Shown: positions 9,084 to 17,400 of the stretch, one piece after another
Position numbering within the stretch: the stretch's first letter is position 1
Layout: every line of letters starts with the position of its first letter
Source of the DNA: Occultella kanbiaonis
Lineage (GTDB): Bacteria; Actinomycetota; Actinomycetes; Actinomycetales; Beutenbergiaceae
Assembly (NCBI RefSeq): GCF_009708215.1
Contig: NZ_CP046175.1
Span: 2,294,001 to 2,358,000 of the forward strand
DNA: 64,000 nt
Direction of reading: 5' to 3'
Notes under the pieces: model-generated
The model's database searches: none
What the model was told of the DNA's origin: nothing
The model's input: the letters and a program-made list of their open reading frames with translations, nothing else
Made by a program: the position numbers and the translations under genes

Positions 9084-9602
9084 ATGCCGAACAAGACGAT
9101 CTATGTCTCCGACGCCGACCTGCCCCTCTACGAGCGGGCGCAGGAACTCGTCGGCGGCAACCTCTCCCAGGCGATCGTCAAGGCGCTGCGTCGGTACGTC
9201 GACGTCGAGGAGGGAAAGGACGAGGGTTTCGAGGAGATCACCGTCCGGGTCGGCCCCGGCAAGGGGCGGCGCCAGCGGTTCCTGGGTGTGCTGCTCGTCG
9301 AATGGCTCCAGTCCACGAAGGACCGGGTGCACAAGTACAAGGTGTATCGCAGCCGGACCGGCAAGTACGTCGTCCACGCCGAACACTCGCCGGAACAGAT
9401 CTGGGCGGCCGGGGCCGACGGGCAGGCCAAGGGCTGGCGCAAGCACGTCAGTTCGGACCAGACCTGGGGCACCACGGCTGCCGTCGCCACGCTCGAGATC
9501 TTCGACGACCTGGACGCTCTCCGTGAGAAGGTCCCGGCCTCGCTCTACGACCTGGTCGCGGCCAGTGCCGACGTTCCCGAGGTCGAGGACCTCGACATCT
9601 GA
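9084..9602 (+). CDS. EXLDI-family protein
   Basis: 172 aa. The protein ends in EVEDLDI, the EXLDI signature after which the family (TIGR04342 as I recall it) is named. The N-terminus (NKTIYVSDADLPLYERAQEL, then LSQAIVKALRRYV) looks like a short ribbon-helix-helix DNA-binding unit. The remainder is a basic alpha/beta region without known catalytic motifs. An upstream TTG at 9030 is rejected because it would sit before the palindromes; the ATG at 9084 follows them. The ABC exporter genes follow 192 nt downstream. A role as transcriptional regulator of that exporter and of itself is inferred from the RHH-like start and the palindromes. Confidence 0.75.
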   Translation: MPNKTIYVSDADLPLYERAQELVGGNLSQAIVKALRRYVDVEEGKDEGFEEITVRVGPGKGRRQRFLGVLLVEWLQSTKDRVHKYKVYRSRTGKYVVHAEHSPEQIWAAGADGQAKGWRKHVSSDQTWGTTAAVATLEIFDDLDALREKVPASLYDLVAASADVPEVEDLDI

Positions 9603-9644
9603 GTCCGCCGGGGGATAGGCCCCGGGCGCACCACCACCGCCCAC

Positions 9645-9706
9645 GGGCGGGCGCGAGCCTGCCCAGCAACGCCCGCACGTCTCAAGGGCGGGCGCGAGCC
9701 TGCCCA
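9645..9706 (+). repeat. Two 21-bp direct repeats with hairpin potential
   Basis: An identical 21-bp sequence occurs at 9645-9665 and 9686-9706, beginning GGGCGGGCGC and ending CCTGCCCA. Each copy can fold into a GGGC/GCCC hairpin with one internal mismatch. They lie between the EXLDI gene and the ABC exporter and could be a processing or attenuation element or operators. Confidence 0.6.
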
Positions 9707-9794
9707 CCCACCCACTGCCTCGGGAGGTGGGCCGGCCATGCCAACACGACCTCCGCCGTCGGCCATCGACGCGCCGGACGAAAGGAACGACCAG

Positions 9795-10580
9795 ATGACA
9801 ACCATTGCGGACCGACCCCCAGCGATCCACGTCAAGGACCTGGAGAAGTCCTACAAGGACCTGCAGGTGCTGCGCGGCGTCGACTTCGACGTGGCGCCAG
9901 GCGCCATCTTCGCCCTGCTCGGCTCCAACGGGGCCGGCAAGACCACGATCGTGCGGATCCTGTCCACCCTGCTGCGGGCGGACGCGGGAACCGCGACCGT
10001 GAACGGTTTCGACCTCGCCACGCAGCCGACCGACGTGCGCGAGTCCATCAGCCTGACCGGCCAGTTCGCGGCTGTGGACGAGATCCTCACCGGACGGGAG
10101 AACCTCGTGCTGGTCGCCCGGCTGCGGCACCTGTCGAACCCGGGCGGGGTGGCGGACGACCTGCTCGCGCGCTTCAACCTGACCGACGCGGCGGCCCGGC
10201 CGGTCTCGGGCTACTCCGGCGGTATGCGTCGGCGGCTCGACATCGCCATGAGCCTCATCGGGACTCCGCGGGTGGTCTTCCTGGACGAGCCGACCACGGG
10301 GCTCGACCCCCAGGCCCGCAACGACATGTGGCAGATCGTCCGCGACCTCGCCGACGACGGCACCACGGTGCTGCTCACCACCCAGTACCTGGAGGAGGCG
10401 GAGAAGCTCGCGGACCGGATCGCCATCCTGCACGAGGGGAGGATCATCGCGAACGGCACGCTGGCCGAGATCAAGCAGCTCGTACCGCCCGCCGAGGTCA
10501 CCTACGTCGAGAAGCAGGCTTCGCTCGAGGACGTCTTCCTCGCCATCGTCGGGACCAACACCACCAAGGAGCAGTCATGA
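9795..10580 (+). CDS. DrrA-like ABC exporter ATP-binding protein
   Basis: 261 aa. Walker A GSNGAGKTT, signature YSGGMRRRLDIA, Walker B VVFLDEPTTGLDP and the H-loop-region TTQYLEEAE are intact. The C-terminus (VTYVEKQASLEDVFLAIVG) matches the daunorubicin-resistance DrrA subfamily, which energises export of drugs or lipids. The ATG at 9795 has an AAAGGA ribosome site 10 nt upstream, so the longer in-frame start at 9738 is not needed. It overlaps the permease gene by 4 nt (ATGA). The exporter is probably controlled with the EXLDI gene upstream. The substrate is unknown. Confidence 0.92.
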   Translation: MTTIADRPPAIHVKDLEKSYKDLQVLRGVDFDVAPGAIFALLGSNGAGKTTIVRILSTLLRADAGTATVNGFDLATQPTDVRESISLTGQFAAVDEILTGRENLVLVARLRHLSNPGGVADDLLARFNLTDAAARPVSGYSGGMRRRLDIAMSLIGTPRVVFLDEPTTGLDPQARNDMWQIVRDLADDGTTVLLTTQYLEEAEKLADRIAILHEGRIIANGTLAEIKQLVPPAEVTYVEKQASLEDVFLAIVGTNTTKEQS

Positions 10581-11341
10581 CCGCACACGTCCTCGCCGAC
10601 ACGTCCGTCCTCGTCGGCCGGTCGATGCGCCACATCACGCGCAGCATGGACACCATCATCACCGTCACCATCACGCCGATCGCGATGATGCTGATGTTCG
10701 TCTACGTCCTCGGCGGCGCGATCCAGGCCGGGGCGGGCCGGTACGTCGACTACCTGCTGCCCGGGATCCTGCTGATCACGATCGCGTCGGGGATCGCCTA
10801 CACGGCCGTCAGGCTGTTCAACGACATGACCAGTGGGATCTTCGAACGGTTCCACTCCATGCCGATCGCGCGCTCGTCGGTGCTGTGGGCGCACGTGCTG
10901 ACCTCGCTGGTCTCCAACGGGCTCTCGGTCGCGATCGTCGTGCTCGTCGCGCTCGTGATGGGGTTCCGATCGCCGGCGGGACTGCTCGCGTGGCTCGCGG
11001 TGGTGGGCATCCTGGCGCTGGTCACCCTGGCGCTGACCTGGCTCGCCGTGCTCGCCGCGCTCGCCGCGAAGACGGGGGAGGGCGCCACCGCGTTCTCCTA
11101 CCCGCTCATCTTCCTGCCGTTCATCAGCTCCGCGTTCGTCCCGACGGACACCATGCCCGCCCCCGTGCGAGCCTTCGCCGAGAACCAGCCGGTCACCTCG
11201 ATCGTGAACACGATCCGCGCACTGCTCGCGGGGGAGCCGGTCAGTGGCGACATCTGGATCGCGCTGGCGTGGTGCGTGGGTATCCTCGCCGTCGCCTACG
11301 TCCTGTCGATGGTCGCCTACCGGCGCCGGATCGCCTCGTAG
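10577..11341 (+). CDS. ABC-2 type exporter permease, DrrB-like
   Basis: 254 aa with six hydrophobic segments characteristic of ABC-2 permeases, including the conserved MTSGIFERFHSMPIARSS region after TM2 and the FVPTDTMPAPVRAFAENQPVT loop before the last helix. It forms the membrane half of the exporter with the ATPase encoded immediately upstream. The ATG at 10577 overlaps the ATPase stop codon by 4 nt, which indicates translational coupling and a dimeric 2+2 complex. The next gene is convergent, with only 3 nt between the stops. Confidence 0.92.
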   Translation: MTAHVLADTSVLVGRSMRHITRSMDTIITVTITPIAMMLMFVYVLGGAIQAGAGRYVDYLLPGILLITIASGIAYTAVRLFNDMTSGIFERFHSMPIARSSVLWAHVLTSLVSNGLSVAIVVLVALVMGFRSPAGLLAWLAVVGILALVTLALTWLAVLAALAAKTGEGATAFSYPLIFLPFISSAFVPTDTMPAPVRAFAENQPVTSIVNTIRALLAGEPVSGDIWIALAWCVGILAVAYVLSMVAYRRRIAS

Positions 11342-11344
11342 GGG

Positions 11345-11890
11345 TCAGCTCGCCAGGCCCTCGACGACCTCGACGCCGGGCATCGCGGCCAGTACCTCGC
11401 CCGGGAGCAGGATCTTGGACCGGCGCAGGCCGCTGCCGATGATCGCCCGGCCGGTGCCGACCGCCGGATCGAGCAGGATCCGGTGGTCGGCGGGCAGCCC
11501 GATCGGGGTGATCCCGCCGTACTCCATGCCGGAGTCGGCGACCGCACGGTCCATCGGCAGGAACGAGGCCTTGCGGACGTCCAGCAGGCGCTTGACCACG
11601 TTGTTGACGTCCGCGCGGGTGGTGGCGCGCACGACGGCGGCCGCGATCCGCTCCTGGCCGGCGCGCCGCCCGGCCACCAGCACGCAGTTCGCGGACGCCT
11701 CCAGCGGCAGGTCGTAGGCCTCGGTCATCTCCGCGGTGTCGGCGCAGCCCGGGTCGATCTCGGCAACAAGCACCTGCCCGACGGCGTCGGGCGCCTGCTG
11801 CGCCCACGCTGCCAGCGCGGCGCGGACGCCGGTCGCGAGCAGGTCCGGGTGATCGAGGGCGGGTGCCCAGTCCAGGGTTCCGAACCGCAT
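11345..11890 (-). CDS. YbaK/EbsC-type aminoacyl-tRNA deacylase domain protein
   Basis: 181 aa. It resembles the YbaK/ProX editing family that hydrolyses mischarged aminoacyl-tRNA in trans. Features are ANCVLVAG followed by the GITPIGLP and GRAIIGSG strands, with a family-typical lysine in NNVVKRLLDVRKASF. Its ATG at 11890 shares a base with the stop codon of the PEBP gene (TGATG), so the two are co-transcribed and coupled. The amino acid specificity (Cys-tRNA-Pro, Ala-tRNA-Pro or other) cannot be told from sequence alone. Confidence 0.88.
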   Translation of the reverse strand: MRFGTLDWAPALDHPDLLATGVRAALAAWAQQAPDAVGQVLVAEIDPGCADTAEMTEAYDLPLEASANCVLVAGRRAGQERIAAAVVRATTRADVNNVVKRLLDVRKASFLPMDRAVADSGMEYGGITPIGLPADHRILLDPAVGTGRAIIGSGLRRSKILLPGEVLAAMPGVEVVEGLAS

Positions 11891-12417
11891 CAGCGCTCGA
11901 ACGTCGGCGTGATCACCGCGCGGGCGAGGGTGTGGAACAGCGCGACGAAGGAGAACTTGGTGGCGCTCTCCTCATGGGAGAGCTCCAGGGTCTCGACGTC
12001 GAGGGCGTGCACCGCGAACGCGTAGCGGTGCGGGCCGTCACCGGGCGGGGGTGCGGCGCCCTCGTAGGCGAACGCCCCGCCGTCGGTGCGGGCGTGGAAG
12101 GACGCGCCGGGCAGGGTCAGGTCGCTCTTGCCCCAGCCCTGCTCCATCTCCGTGACGGTCACGTCAAGGTCCGCCACGGTCCAGTGCCAGTAGCCGGACG
12201 GGGTGGGGGCATCCGGGTCGAAGCAGGTGAGCAGGAAACTCTGCGTCTGCGGCGGGAAGCCGGACCAGCTCAGCTGGGGCGAGACGTTGCCGCCGGTCAG
12301 CGAGTGCAGCGCGGGCAGGGGAACGCCGTCGGTGATGTCGGTGCTGGTGACGGTGAACGTGGCGGTGGCGGGCAGTACGTCATAGGGGGCGGGGGCGACG
12401 GGGCGCTGCAGGTCCAT
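11890..12417 (-). CDS. YbhB/YbcL family Raf-kinase-inhibitor-like protein
   Basis: 175 aa phosphatidylethanolamine-binding-protein-like (PEBP) fold. Family signatures include FTVTSTDITDGVPLP, GGNVSPQLSWSGFP, CFDPDAPTPSGYWHWTVADL and HRYAFAVHALDVETL. Bacterial members bind anions or lipids, but their biological role is poorly defined. The M. tuberculosis member is Rv2140c. A good ribosome site (AAGGAG) precedes the ATG at 12417. It is the first gene of a two-gene unit with the YbaK-like protein and is divergent from imuA'. Confidence 0.92.
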   Translation of the reverse strand: MDLQRPVAPAPYDVLPATATFTVTSTDITDGVPLPALHSLTGGNVSPQLSWSGFPPQTQSFLLTCFDPDAPTPSGYWHWTVADLDVTVTEMEQGWGKSDLTLPGASFHARTDGGAFAYEGAAPPPGDGPHRYAFAVHALDVETLELSHEESATKFSFVALFHTLARAVITPTFER

Positions 12418-12554
12418 GTCATCTCCTTGCGCGAGGTGAGCCGGCCGTTGCCTCCGGCTCCACCTCTAAACCTACGACGACTTCGGGCGCTCGGCCCTCA
12501 GGGCACGCGCGCGTCGGGTCGCCGCTCGCGAGCGGTCCGACCTTGGTACAGTAT

Positions 12555-12570
12555 TCGAACCGACGTTCGA
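12555..12570 (+). promoter_or_regulatory. LexA (SOS) box before imuA'-imuB
   Basis: TCGAACCGACGTTCGA is a perfect match to the actinobacterial SOS box (TCGAAC-N4-GTTCGA). It lies 45 nt before the imuA' ATG, where LexA would repress the operon until DNA damage. Confidence 0.92.
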
Positions 12571-12615
12571 ATGTCGGTGGTGGCTTCTAGCGTGATGGAC
12601 GTGGGAGGAGGAACG

Positions 12616-13449
12616 ATGGCGACCACGTCGAAGTTGGAGGATGCGCGGCGGGCGCTGGCCGCCGCGGAGGCCTCGGCCGGGCTGCGGACGGTGCTGAGCG
12701 GTCCCACCGTTCGCGCGGTGTCCGGCCTCGCGCCACCCGCTCACGCGGCGCCGGGCTCGCCGGAGCCCCCGCCTCCTCCCGCTGGGGTGGGCCTCGATCC
12801 GGAACGGGTGCTGCCGGTGCCAGCCGCGCTGGCGCCGCTGTTCCCCTATGGCGGGATCCGCCGCGGCACCGGGGTGCAGGTGGCCGGGTCCACCTCGCTG
12901 CTGCTGCGCCTCGCGGCCGCGGCCTCCTGCGCCGACGTGTGGTGCGCGGTGGTGGCCCTGCCGGACGTGGGGCTCGCGGCCGCCGCCGAGGCCGGCCTGC
13001 CCCTGGACCGGATGGTGGTGGTGCCCCGGCCCGGCCCGGACTCCCCGTCCGTGGTGGGAGCGCTCGTGGACGGGTTCGACGTTCTGGTGCTGGGGGACTG
13101 CACGGCGTTGGCGGACCGGGACCGGCGGCTGCTCGCCTCCCGGGCCAGGACCCGAGGGTCGGTGCTGCTGACCACCACGCCCTGGCCGGGTTCGGAACTC
13201 GTGCTCGACGCCGGGGACCGGGTCTGGCGCGGCGTCGGGCGGGGGGCCGGGGTGCTGCGCACCGAGGAGCTCACAGTCGTGGCGTACGGGCGGGGCGCCG
13301 CGGCTGCCCGACCGGTCCGGGTCCGGGTGCGGATCGGCCCGGGTGGGGTGGAGACCGCCGCCCCCGACGAGGTCGGCGCGAACGGCCCGACGGCGGCCCC
13401 GGAGTTCGTCGTGCCGGTCGCCGGACGCTCGTTGGCGCAGGTCGGCTGA
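12616..13449 (+). CDS. imuA': ImuA'-like mutasome subunit
   Basis: 277 aa RecA-like-fold protein without intact Walker motifs. The segments LAPLFPYGGIRRGTGVQVAGSTSLLLRLAAAAS and FDVLVLGDC are typical of the protein encoded just before ImuB in actinobacteria. In mycobacteria ImuA', ImuB and DnaE2 form the damage-induced mutasome for error-prone translesion synthesis. The ATG at 12616 has a GGAGGA ribosome site 6 nt before it, and a consensus LexA box sits 45 nt upstream. Its stop overlaps the imuB ATG by one base. The low sequence conservation of this family makes the call contextual as well as sequence-based. Confidence 0.85.
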   Translation: MATTSKLEDARRALAAAEASAGLRTVLSGPTVRAVSGLAPPAHAAPGSPEPPPPPAGVGLDPERVLPVPAALAPLFPYGGIRRGTGVQVAGSTSLLLRLAAAASCADVWCAVVALPDVGLAAAAEAGLPLDRMVVVPRPGPDSPSVVGALVDGFDVLVLGDCTALADRDRRLLASRARTRGSVLLTTTPWPGSELVLDAGDRVWRGVGRGAGVLRTEELTVVAYGRGAAAARPVRVRVRIGPGGVETAAPDEVGANGPTAAPEFVVPVAGRSLAQVG

Positions 13450-15173
13450 TGGGCGCCGCCGAGCAGTTGCCACCGCCGGTTCCGGCTCCCGAGGGCGCGC
13501 GGCTCGCCGAGGCCGCCACCCGGCTCGCGGTGCTGTGGGTCCCGGACTGGCCGATCGCCGCCGCCGTCGCCGAGGGGTTGATCGGTGCGCACCAGAGCGT
13601 CGTGCTCCACGACGGGCGCGGCGTCACCGCAGTCTCCGCCAAGGCCCGTGCGGAGGGGGTGCGCCGTGGGATGCGTCGGCGCACCGCGCAGGGGCTCTGC
13701 CCGGACCTCGTGCTGCTGCCCGCGGACGAGGCGCGGGACGTGCGTGCGTTCGAGCCGCTCGTGCAGGGCGTGGAGGAGGTGGTGCCGCAGGTGCAGGTGA
13801 TGCGGCCCGGGGTGATCGCCGTGGGCGCCCGTGGCCCGAGCCGTTACCTGGGGTCGGAGGAGGCGGTGGCCGAGGCGCTCGTCGGTGCGGTGGCGCAGGC
13901 CAGCGGCTCCGAGGCCCAGGTGGGGATCGCGGACGGCCTGCTCGCGGCCCTGTTGGCGGCCCGCACCTCCACGGTGGTGCCGCCGGGGAGGTCGGCACGG
14001 TTCCTCGCCCCCCGGGACGTGCGGGACCTCATCTACATCACCACCACGCGTCAGTCCCGGGCGGCCTACACCGATCTGGTGGACCTGCTGCGCCGGTTGG
14101 GGCTGAGCACCCTGGCCGATCTCGCCATGATGCGCACGGCACACGTGCTGCCCCGGTTCGGTGAGCTCGGGGTGCAGGCCCAGCGGCTGGCCAGAGGGCT
14201 GGACGCGTACCCGCCGCAGACGCATCGGCCCGAACCCGACATCACCACCCATGCCGAGCTCGACCCGCCCGCGCAGCGCATCGACACCGCCGCGTTCGCG
14301 GCGCGCCGGCTGGCCGAGGAGTTGCAGAGCCGGATGGTCCGGCGCGGCGTGGTGTGTGCCCGGTTGCGGGTGTCCGCCCGGGCGGAGAACGGCTCCGAGC
14401 TGACCCGTACCTGGCGAATCGACGGCGCACTCACCGCCACCGAACTGACCGACCGGGTGCGGTGGCAGCTGGAGGGCTGGCTCAGTGGGCGCAGTGGCCA
14501 GCCACCGAGTGCGGCGCTGACCCATCTGGAACTCGCCGCCGAGGAGATCAGTCCGGCCGCCGCGGTCCAGGACGGGCTGTGGGGCCGGGTGGGGCGGGGC
14601 CAGGTCCAGGCCGGCCGGGCCGTGCTGCGGGTCCAGGGGCTGATCGGTGCCGAAGGGGTGCTCGCCCCGGTGCTGGAGGGCGGACGCTCGCCGCGGGACC
14701 GGGTGCGGCTGGTGACCTGGGGGGACGAGCTGCGCCCGCTCCGCGACCCCGAGGCGCCGTGGCCGGGGCAGATCCCGCGGCCGTTGCCGGCGACGGTGCC
14801 GGCCGAGCCGGTGCCGGCTCGTCTCGTGGACGCCCAGGGGGATCCGGTGCGAGTGGGCCGGCGCGGCGAGCTCGAGGGCGATCCGGCCCTGGTTGAGGTG
14901 CGCCGAGCCACCCGAACCGCGTCGAGCGGGACCGTCTCGACGGCCGGGACCGTCCGGGCGGCCGGGACCGTCCGAGGTGCCGGGGCCGCTCGCGGAACTG
15001 GAACCACTGCGACTGCGCACCCCATCACCGGGTGGGCCGGCCCATGGCCGGTGCATGAACGGTGGTGGTCCGGCACCGAGCCGCGCACCTACCTGCAGGT
15101 GGTCACCGAGGGCGGTGCCCTGCTGTTGGCGGGGGAGGGCGGCAGGTGGTGGGTCGAGGGGGTCTATGACTGA
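13449..15173 (+). CDS. imuB: ImuB, catalytically inactive Y-family polymerase homologue
   Basis: 574 aa. Y-family polymerase architecture (palm, fingers, thumb, little finger), but motif I reads VPDWPIAAAV instead of the catalytic DxDxFF, and the SxDE motif is absent (GARGPSRYLGSEE). Such proteins serve as an adaptor that links DnaE2 and ImuA' to the sliding clamp. The start overlaps the imuA' stop (TGATG). The C-terminal third carries a Gly-Thr-Val-rich insertion (about residues 490-525) encoded by 18-bp tandem repeats. The protein ends with the conserved WWSGTEPRTYLQVVTEGG region. DnaE2, the polymerase partner, is encoded at 24766. Confidence 0.93.
   Translation: MGAAEQLPPPVPAPEGARLAEAATRLAVLWVPDWPIAAAVAEGLIGAHQSVVLHDGRGVTAVSAKARAEGVRRGMRRRTAQGLCPDLVLLPADEARDVRAFEPLVQGVEEVVPQVQVMRPGVIAVGARGPSRYLGSEEAVAEALVGAVAQASGSEAQVGIADGLLAALLAARTSTVVPPGRSARFLAPRDVRDLIYITTTRQSRAAYTDLVDLLRRLGLSTLADLAMMRTAHVLPRFGELGVQAQRLARGLDAYPPQTHRPEPDITTHAELDPPAQRIDTAAFAARRLAEELQSRMVRRGVVCARLRVSARAENGSELTRTWRIDGALTATELTDRVRWQLEGWLSGRSGQPPSAALTHLELAAEEISPAAAVQDGLWGRVGRGQVQAGRAVLRVQGLIGAEGVLAPVLEGGRSPRDRVRLVTWGDELRPLRDPEAPWPGQIPRPLPATVPAEPVPARLVDAQGDPVRVGRRGELEGDPALVEVRRATRTASSGTVSTAGTVRAAGTVRGAGAARGTGTTATAHPITGWAGPWPVHERWWSGTEPRTYLQVVTEGGALLLAGEGGRWWVEGVYD
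14928..14999 (+). repeat. 18-bp tandem repeat inside imuB
   Basis: Three close copies of an 18-bp unit beginning GGGACCGTC (14928, 14946, 14964) and a decayed fourth (14982) encode Gly-Thr-Val-Arg/Ser-x-Ala units. The length is a multiple of three, so copy-number changes would keep the frame. Confidence 0.75.
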
Positions 15174-15287
15174 CGGGTGACGAATCCGGACGGCAGGCCG
15201 GTGGCGAACCGCTGCGGACCGATCACGATCGGGCATCGATCCGGCCATGCCCCGGCGGTCGGAGGGCGCCGGGATACCCTCGACCAC

Positions 15288-16226
15288 ATGACCAGCAGAG
15301 TCCGGCACGCTCTCGTGGCCGCCGCCGTCTCGCTCGGACTGGTGCTCGTGGCCGGGTGCGGGGGAGCCGGCGGTGAGGACCCGGGCGACGGCGCCCCGCC
15401 CACCGACTCGACCGGGACCACGGGCGACCCGACGGACACACCGCGCGGCGACCCGGTCGACCTGGTCGACCTCTGGCGGGTCAGCGGCGCGGAGGGTGAA
15501 CGGCCCGACACCTGGTTGCGCCTGGAGGCCGGCCAGTTCCAGTTGTGGCGTGACTGCGGGATGCTCATGGGCGAGTGGGCGGCGTCGTCCACCCTGTTCC
15601 TGGCGAGCCTGTCCGGGTGGTCGGGATCCTGCTCGACCGACGACGCCGACGATGCCGACGACGCCGACGATGCCGATGGCGCCGACGATGCCGCGACCCC
15701 GGTCGCGCCGTGGCTCGACCGGGTCACCGAGTACCGGTCGGCCGCCTCGGGCTGGGACCTGCTCGACGCCGATGGCGCGGTGGTCGCCACCCTGAGCATC
15801 GACGGCGCCCCCGAGCCGATCGACACGGCGGCGTCGTCCTACGCGGAGCCGCCCGAGGTCACCGACGAGGTGCGAGCGTGGCTCGCGGCGCCGGCACCGC
15901 TTCCCGACGGCGTGACCCCGGCCTCGGAGGACGACCTGGTGGGTCGGTGGGTTCCCACCGACCCGGTGCCCACCGACCCTCATGTGGAGTTCGCCGCCGA
16001 CGGCACCTGGACCGGTTCCGATGGCTGCAACGGTGGCGGTGGCCGATGGGTCATCGACCCCGACGGCCTGGTGCTCACCACGTCCGGGCCGCAGACGCTC
16101 ATCGGGTGCGAGGGTGCGCCGGTGCCGTCCTGGGTGGCGATGTCACGCACGGCCGCGCTGGACGGCGCAGTGCTGAGCCTGTTCGACCGCGACGGCGACC
16201 TGGTCGGGGAGCTCGCCGCAGGCTGA
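15288..16226 (+). CDS. Secreted lipoprotein with META/HslJ-like C-terminal region
   Basis: 312 aa. A signal sequence with lipobox LVAGC (C24) predicts a membrane-anchored lipoprotein. The C-terminal part (EDDLVGRWVPTDP, FAADGTWTGSDGCNGGGGRWVID) resembles the META/HslJ domain. The middle carries an Asp-Ala-Asp repeat (about residues 119-135) encoded by 9-bp units at 15640-15691. The ATG at 15288 lies 7 nt after TACCCT (15275-15280), suggesting a leaderless mRNA; a GTG at 15177 would put 37 unrelated residues before the signal peptide. The function is unknown. Confidence 0.75.
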   Translation: MTSRVRHALVAAAVSLGLVLVAGCGGAGGEDPGDGAPPTDSTGTTGDPTDTPRGDPVDLVDLWRVSGAEGERPDTWLRLEAGQFQLWRDCGMLMGEWAASSTLFLASLSGWSGSCSTDDADDADDADDADGADDAATPVAPWLDRVTEYRSAASGWDLLDADGAVVATLSIDGAPEPIDTAASSYAEPPEVTDEVRAWLAAPAPLPDGVTPASEDDLVGRWVPTDPVPTDPHVEFAADGTWTGSDGCNGGGGRWVIDPDGLVLTTSGPQTLIGCEGAPVPSWVAMSRTAALDGAVLSLFDRDGDLVGELAAG

Positions 16227-16297
16227 ACCGCGTCGTCAGGCGGGCCAGATGTGTGCGAGGTCACAGCCTACGCAGGGTCCGATGAGGTTCGCCTTAT

Positions 16298-16316
16298 TTA
16301 GGTAAGGGTAACCTGC
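16298..16316 (+). promoter_or_regulatory. Iron box (IdeR/DmdR/DtxR-type operator)
   Basis: TTAGGTAAGGGTAACCTGC matches the actinobacterial 19-bp iron box (TTAGGTTAGGCTAACCTAA) at 15 of 19 positions with the dyad preserved. It lies 52 nt before the binding-protein gene. It predicts repression of the uptake operon when Fe(II) is sufficient. Confidence 0.88.
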
Positions 16317-16368
16317 ATTCTTGCGTACCGTTCGGGTGCGTGCCCCTCTGACGAAAGGACGCACACCC

Positions 16369-17397
16369 GTGTCCCTCGGTACCCTCGCGCCCCGGCGCGC
16401 CCGCGCCGTGCTGGCGACGATCGCCGGCGCAGCCCTACTCCTGAGCGCCTGTTCCTCCGGTGACGACTCCGACCCGGACAGCACCACCTCCCCGAACGGC
16501 GAGCAGGCCGACGTCGCCGTCGAGGGTGACTGGCCGCGCACCGTCGAGCACGACGCCGGCGAGACGGAGATCCCCGAGGCGCCGATCACGATCGTGTCCA
16601 CCTCGATCACCATCACCGGGACCCTCCTGGCCATGGACGTCCCGGTCGCCGCCAGCGCGGCCACCGGCGTGGGGCCGCTCACGGACGAGAACGGGTTCTT
16701 CGCGCAGTGGGCGGACGTCGCCGTCGAGCGCGGCGTCGAGGTCCTCTACCCGAACCTGGAACTGGATCTGGAGGCGGTCGACGCGCTCGCCCCGGACCTG
16801 ATCATCGGCTCGGTCACGGGTGCGGACTCGACGGTGGACGCCTACGACCAGCTCAGCGAGATCGCTCCGACGATCCTGCTCGACTACGGCTCGAACACCT
16901 GGCAGCAGCTGGCCGTCACCCTCGGTGAGGCGACCGGCCTCGAACAGAACGCGACCGACGTCGTCGAGGAGTTCGACGCCTTCCTGACCGAGTCCGCCGC
17001 GGCGATCACGCTGCCGGACCAGCCCGTCACGACCGTCGCCTACAACGGCGCGGACGGCGGCGGCATCTTCTCCGACACGAGTTCCCAGGCCGCCATCATG
17101 ACCGGGCTGGGCTTCGAGTACGCCGCCGGCCCCGAGGACCTGGCCGACGAGGTGCGCACCGATGTCACCTTCTACACCGCCGAGAACCTGCCGTCCGCCC
17201 TCGCCGAGCCACAGACGGTGTTCATCATCTCCGGTGGCGACGAGGACACGGACGCCTTCCTGGCGGACTCGCTCCTGGCCAACACCCCCGCCGTGGTGGC
17301 GGGCAACGTGCTGCCGCTCGGCCCGACGTCGTTCCGGATCGACTTCTACTCCGGCACCCAGGCGGTCGAGGCGATCATCGCCGCGTTCGGCGCCTGA
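16369..17397 (+). CDS. Iron-siderophore ABC transporter substrate-binding lipoprotein
   Basis: 342 aa from the GTG at 16369, which has AAAGGA 9 nt upstream; an earlier in-frame TTG at 16321 directly abuts the iron box and is rejected. The lipobox LLSAC (C28) anchors the protein to the membrane. The FepB/FecB-type fold shows IVSTSITITGTLLAMDVPVAA, LYPNLELDLEAVDALAPDLIIG and SGTQAVEAIIAAFGA. It captures ferric siderophore outside the membrane and delivers it to the two FecCD permeases encoded next. It is the first gene of the iron-box operon. Confidence 0.92.
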   Translation: MSLGTLAPRRARAVLATIAGAALLLSACSSGDDSDPDSTTSPNGEQADVAVEGDWPRTVEHDAGETEIPEAPITIVSTSITITGTLLAMDVPVAASAATGVGPLTDENGFFAQWADVAVERGVEVLYPNLELDLEAVDALAPDLIIGSVTGADSTVDAYDQLSEIAPTILLDYGSNTWQQLAVTLGEATGLEQNATDVVEEFDAFLTESAAAITLPDQPVTTVAYNGADGGGIFSDTSSQAAIMTGLGFEYAAGPEDLADEVRTDVTFYTAENLPSALAEPQTVFIISGGDEDTDAFLADSLLANTPAVVAGNVLPLGPTSFRIDFYSGTQAVEAIIAAFGA

Positions 17398-17400
17398 TCG

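Noticed and set aside
9645-9706. CRISPR array
   Set aside because: Only two copies of the repeat, a GC hairpin, one spacer-sized gap and no cas genes.
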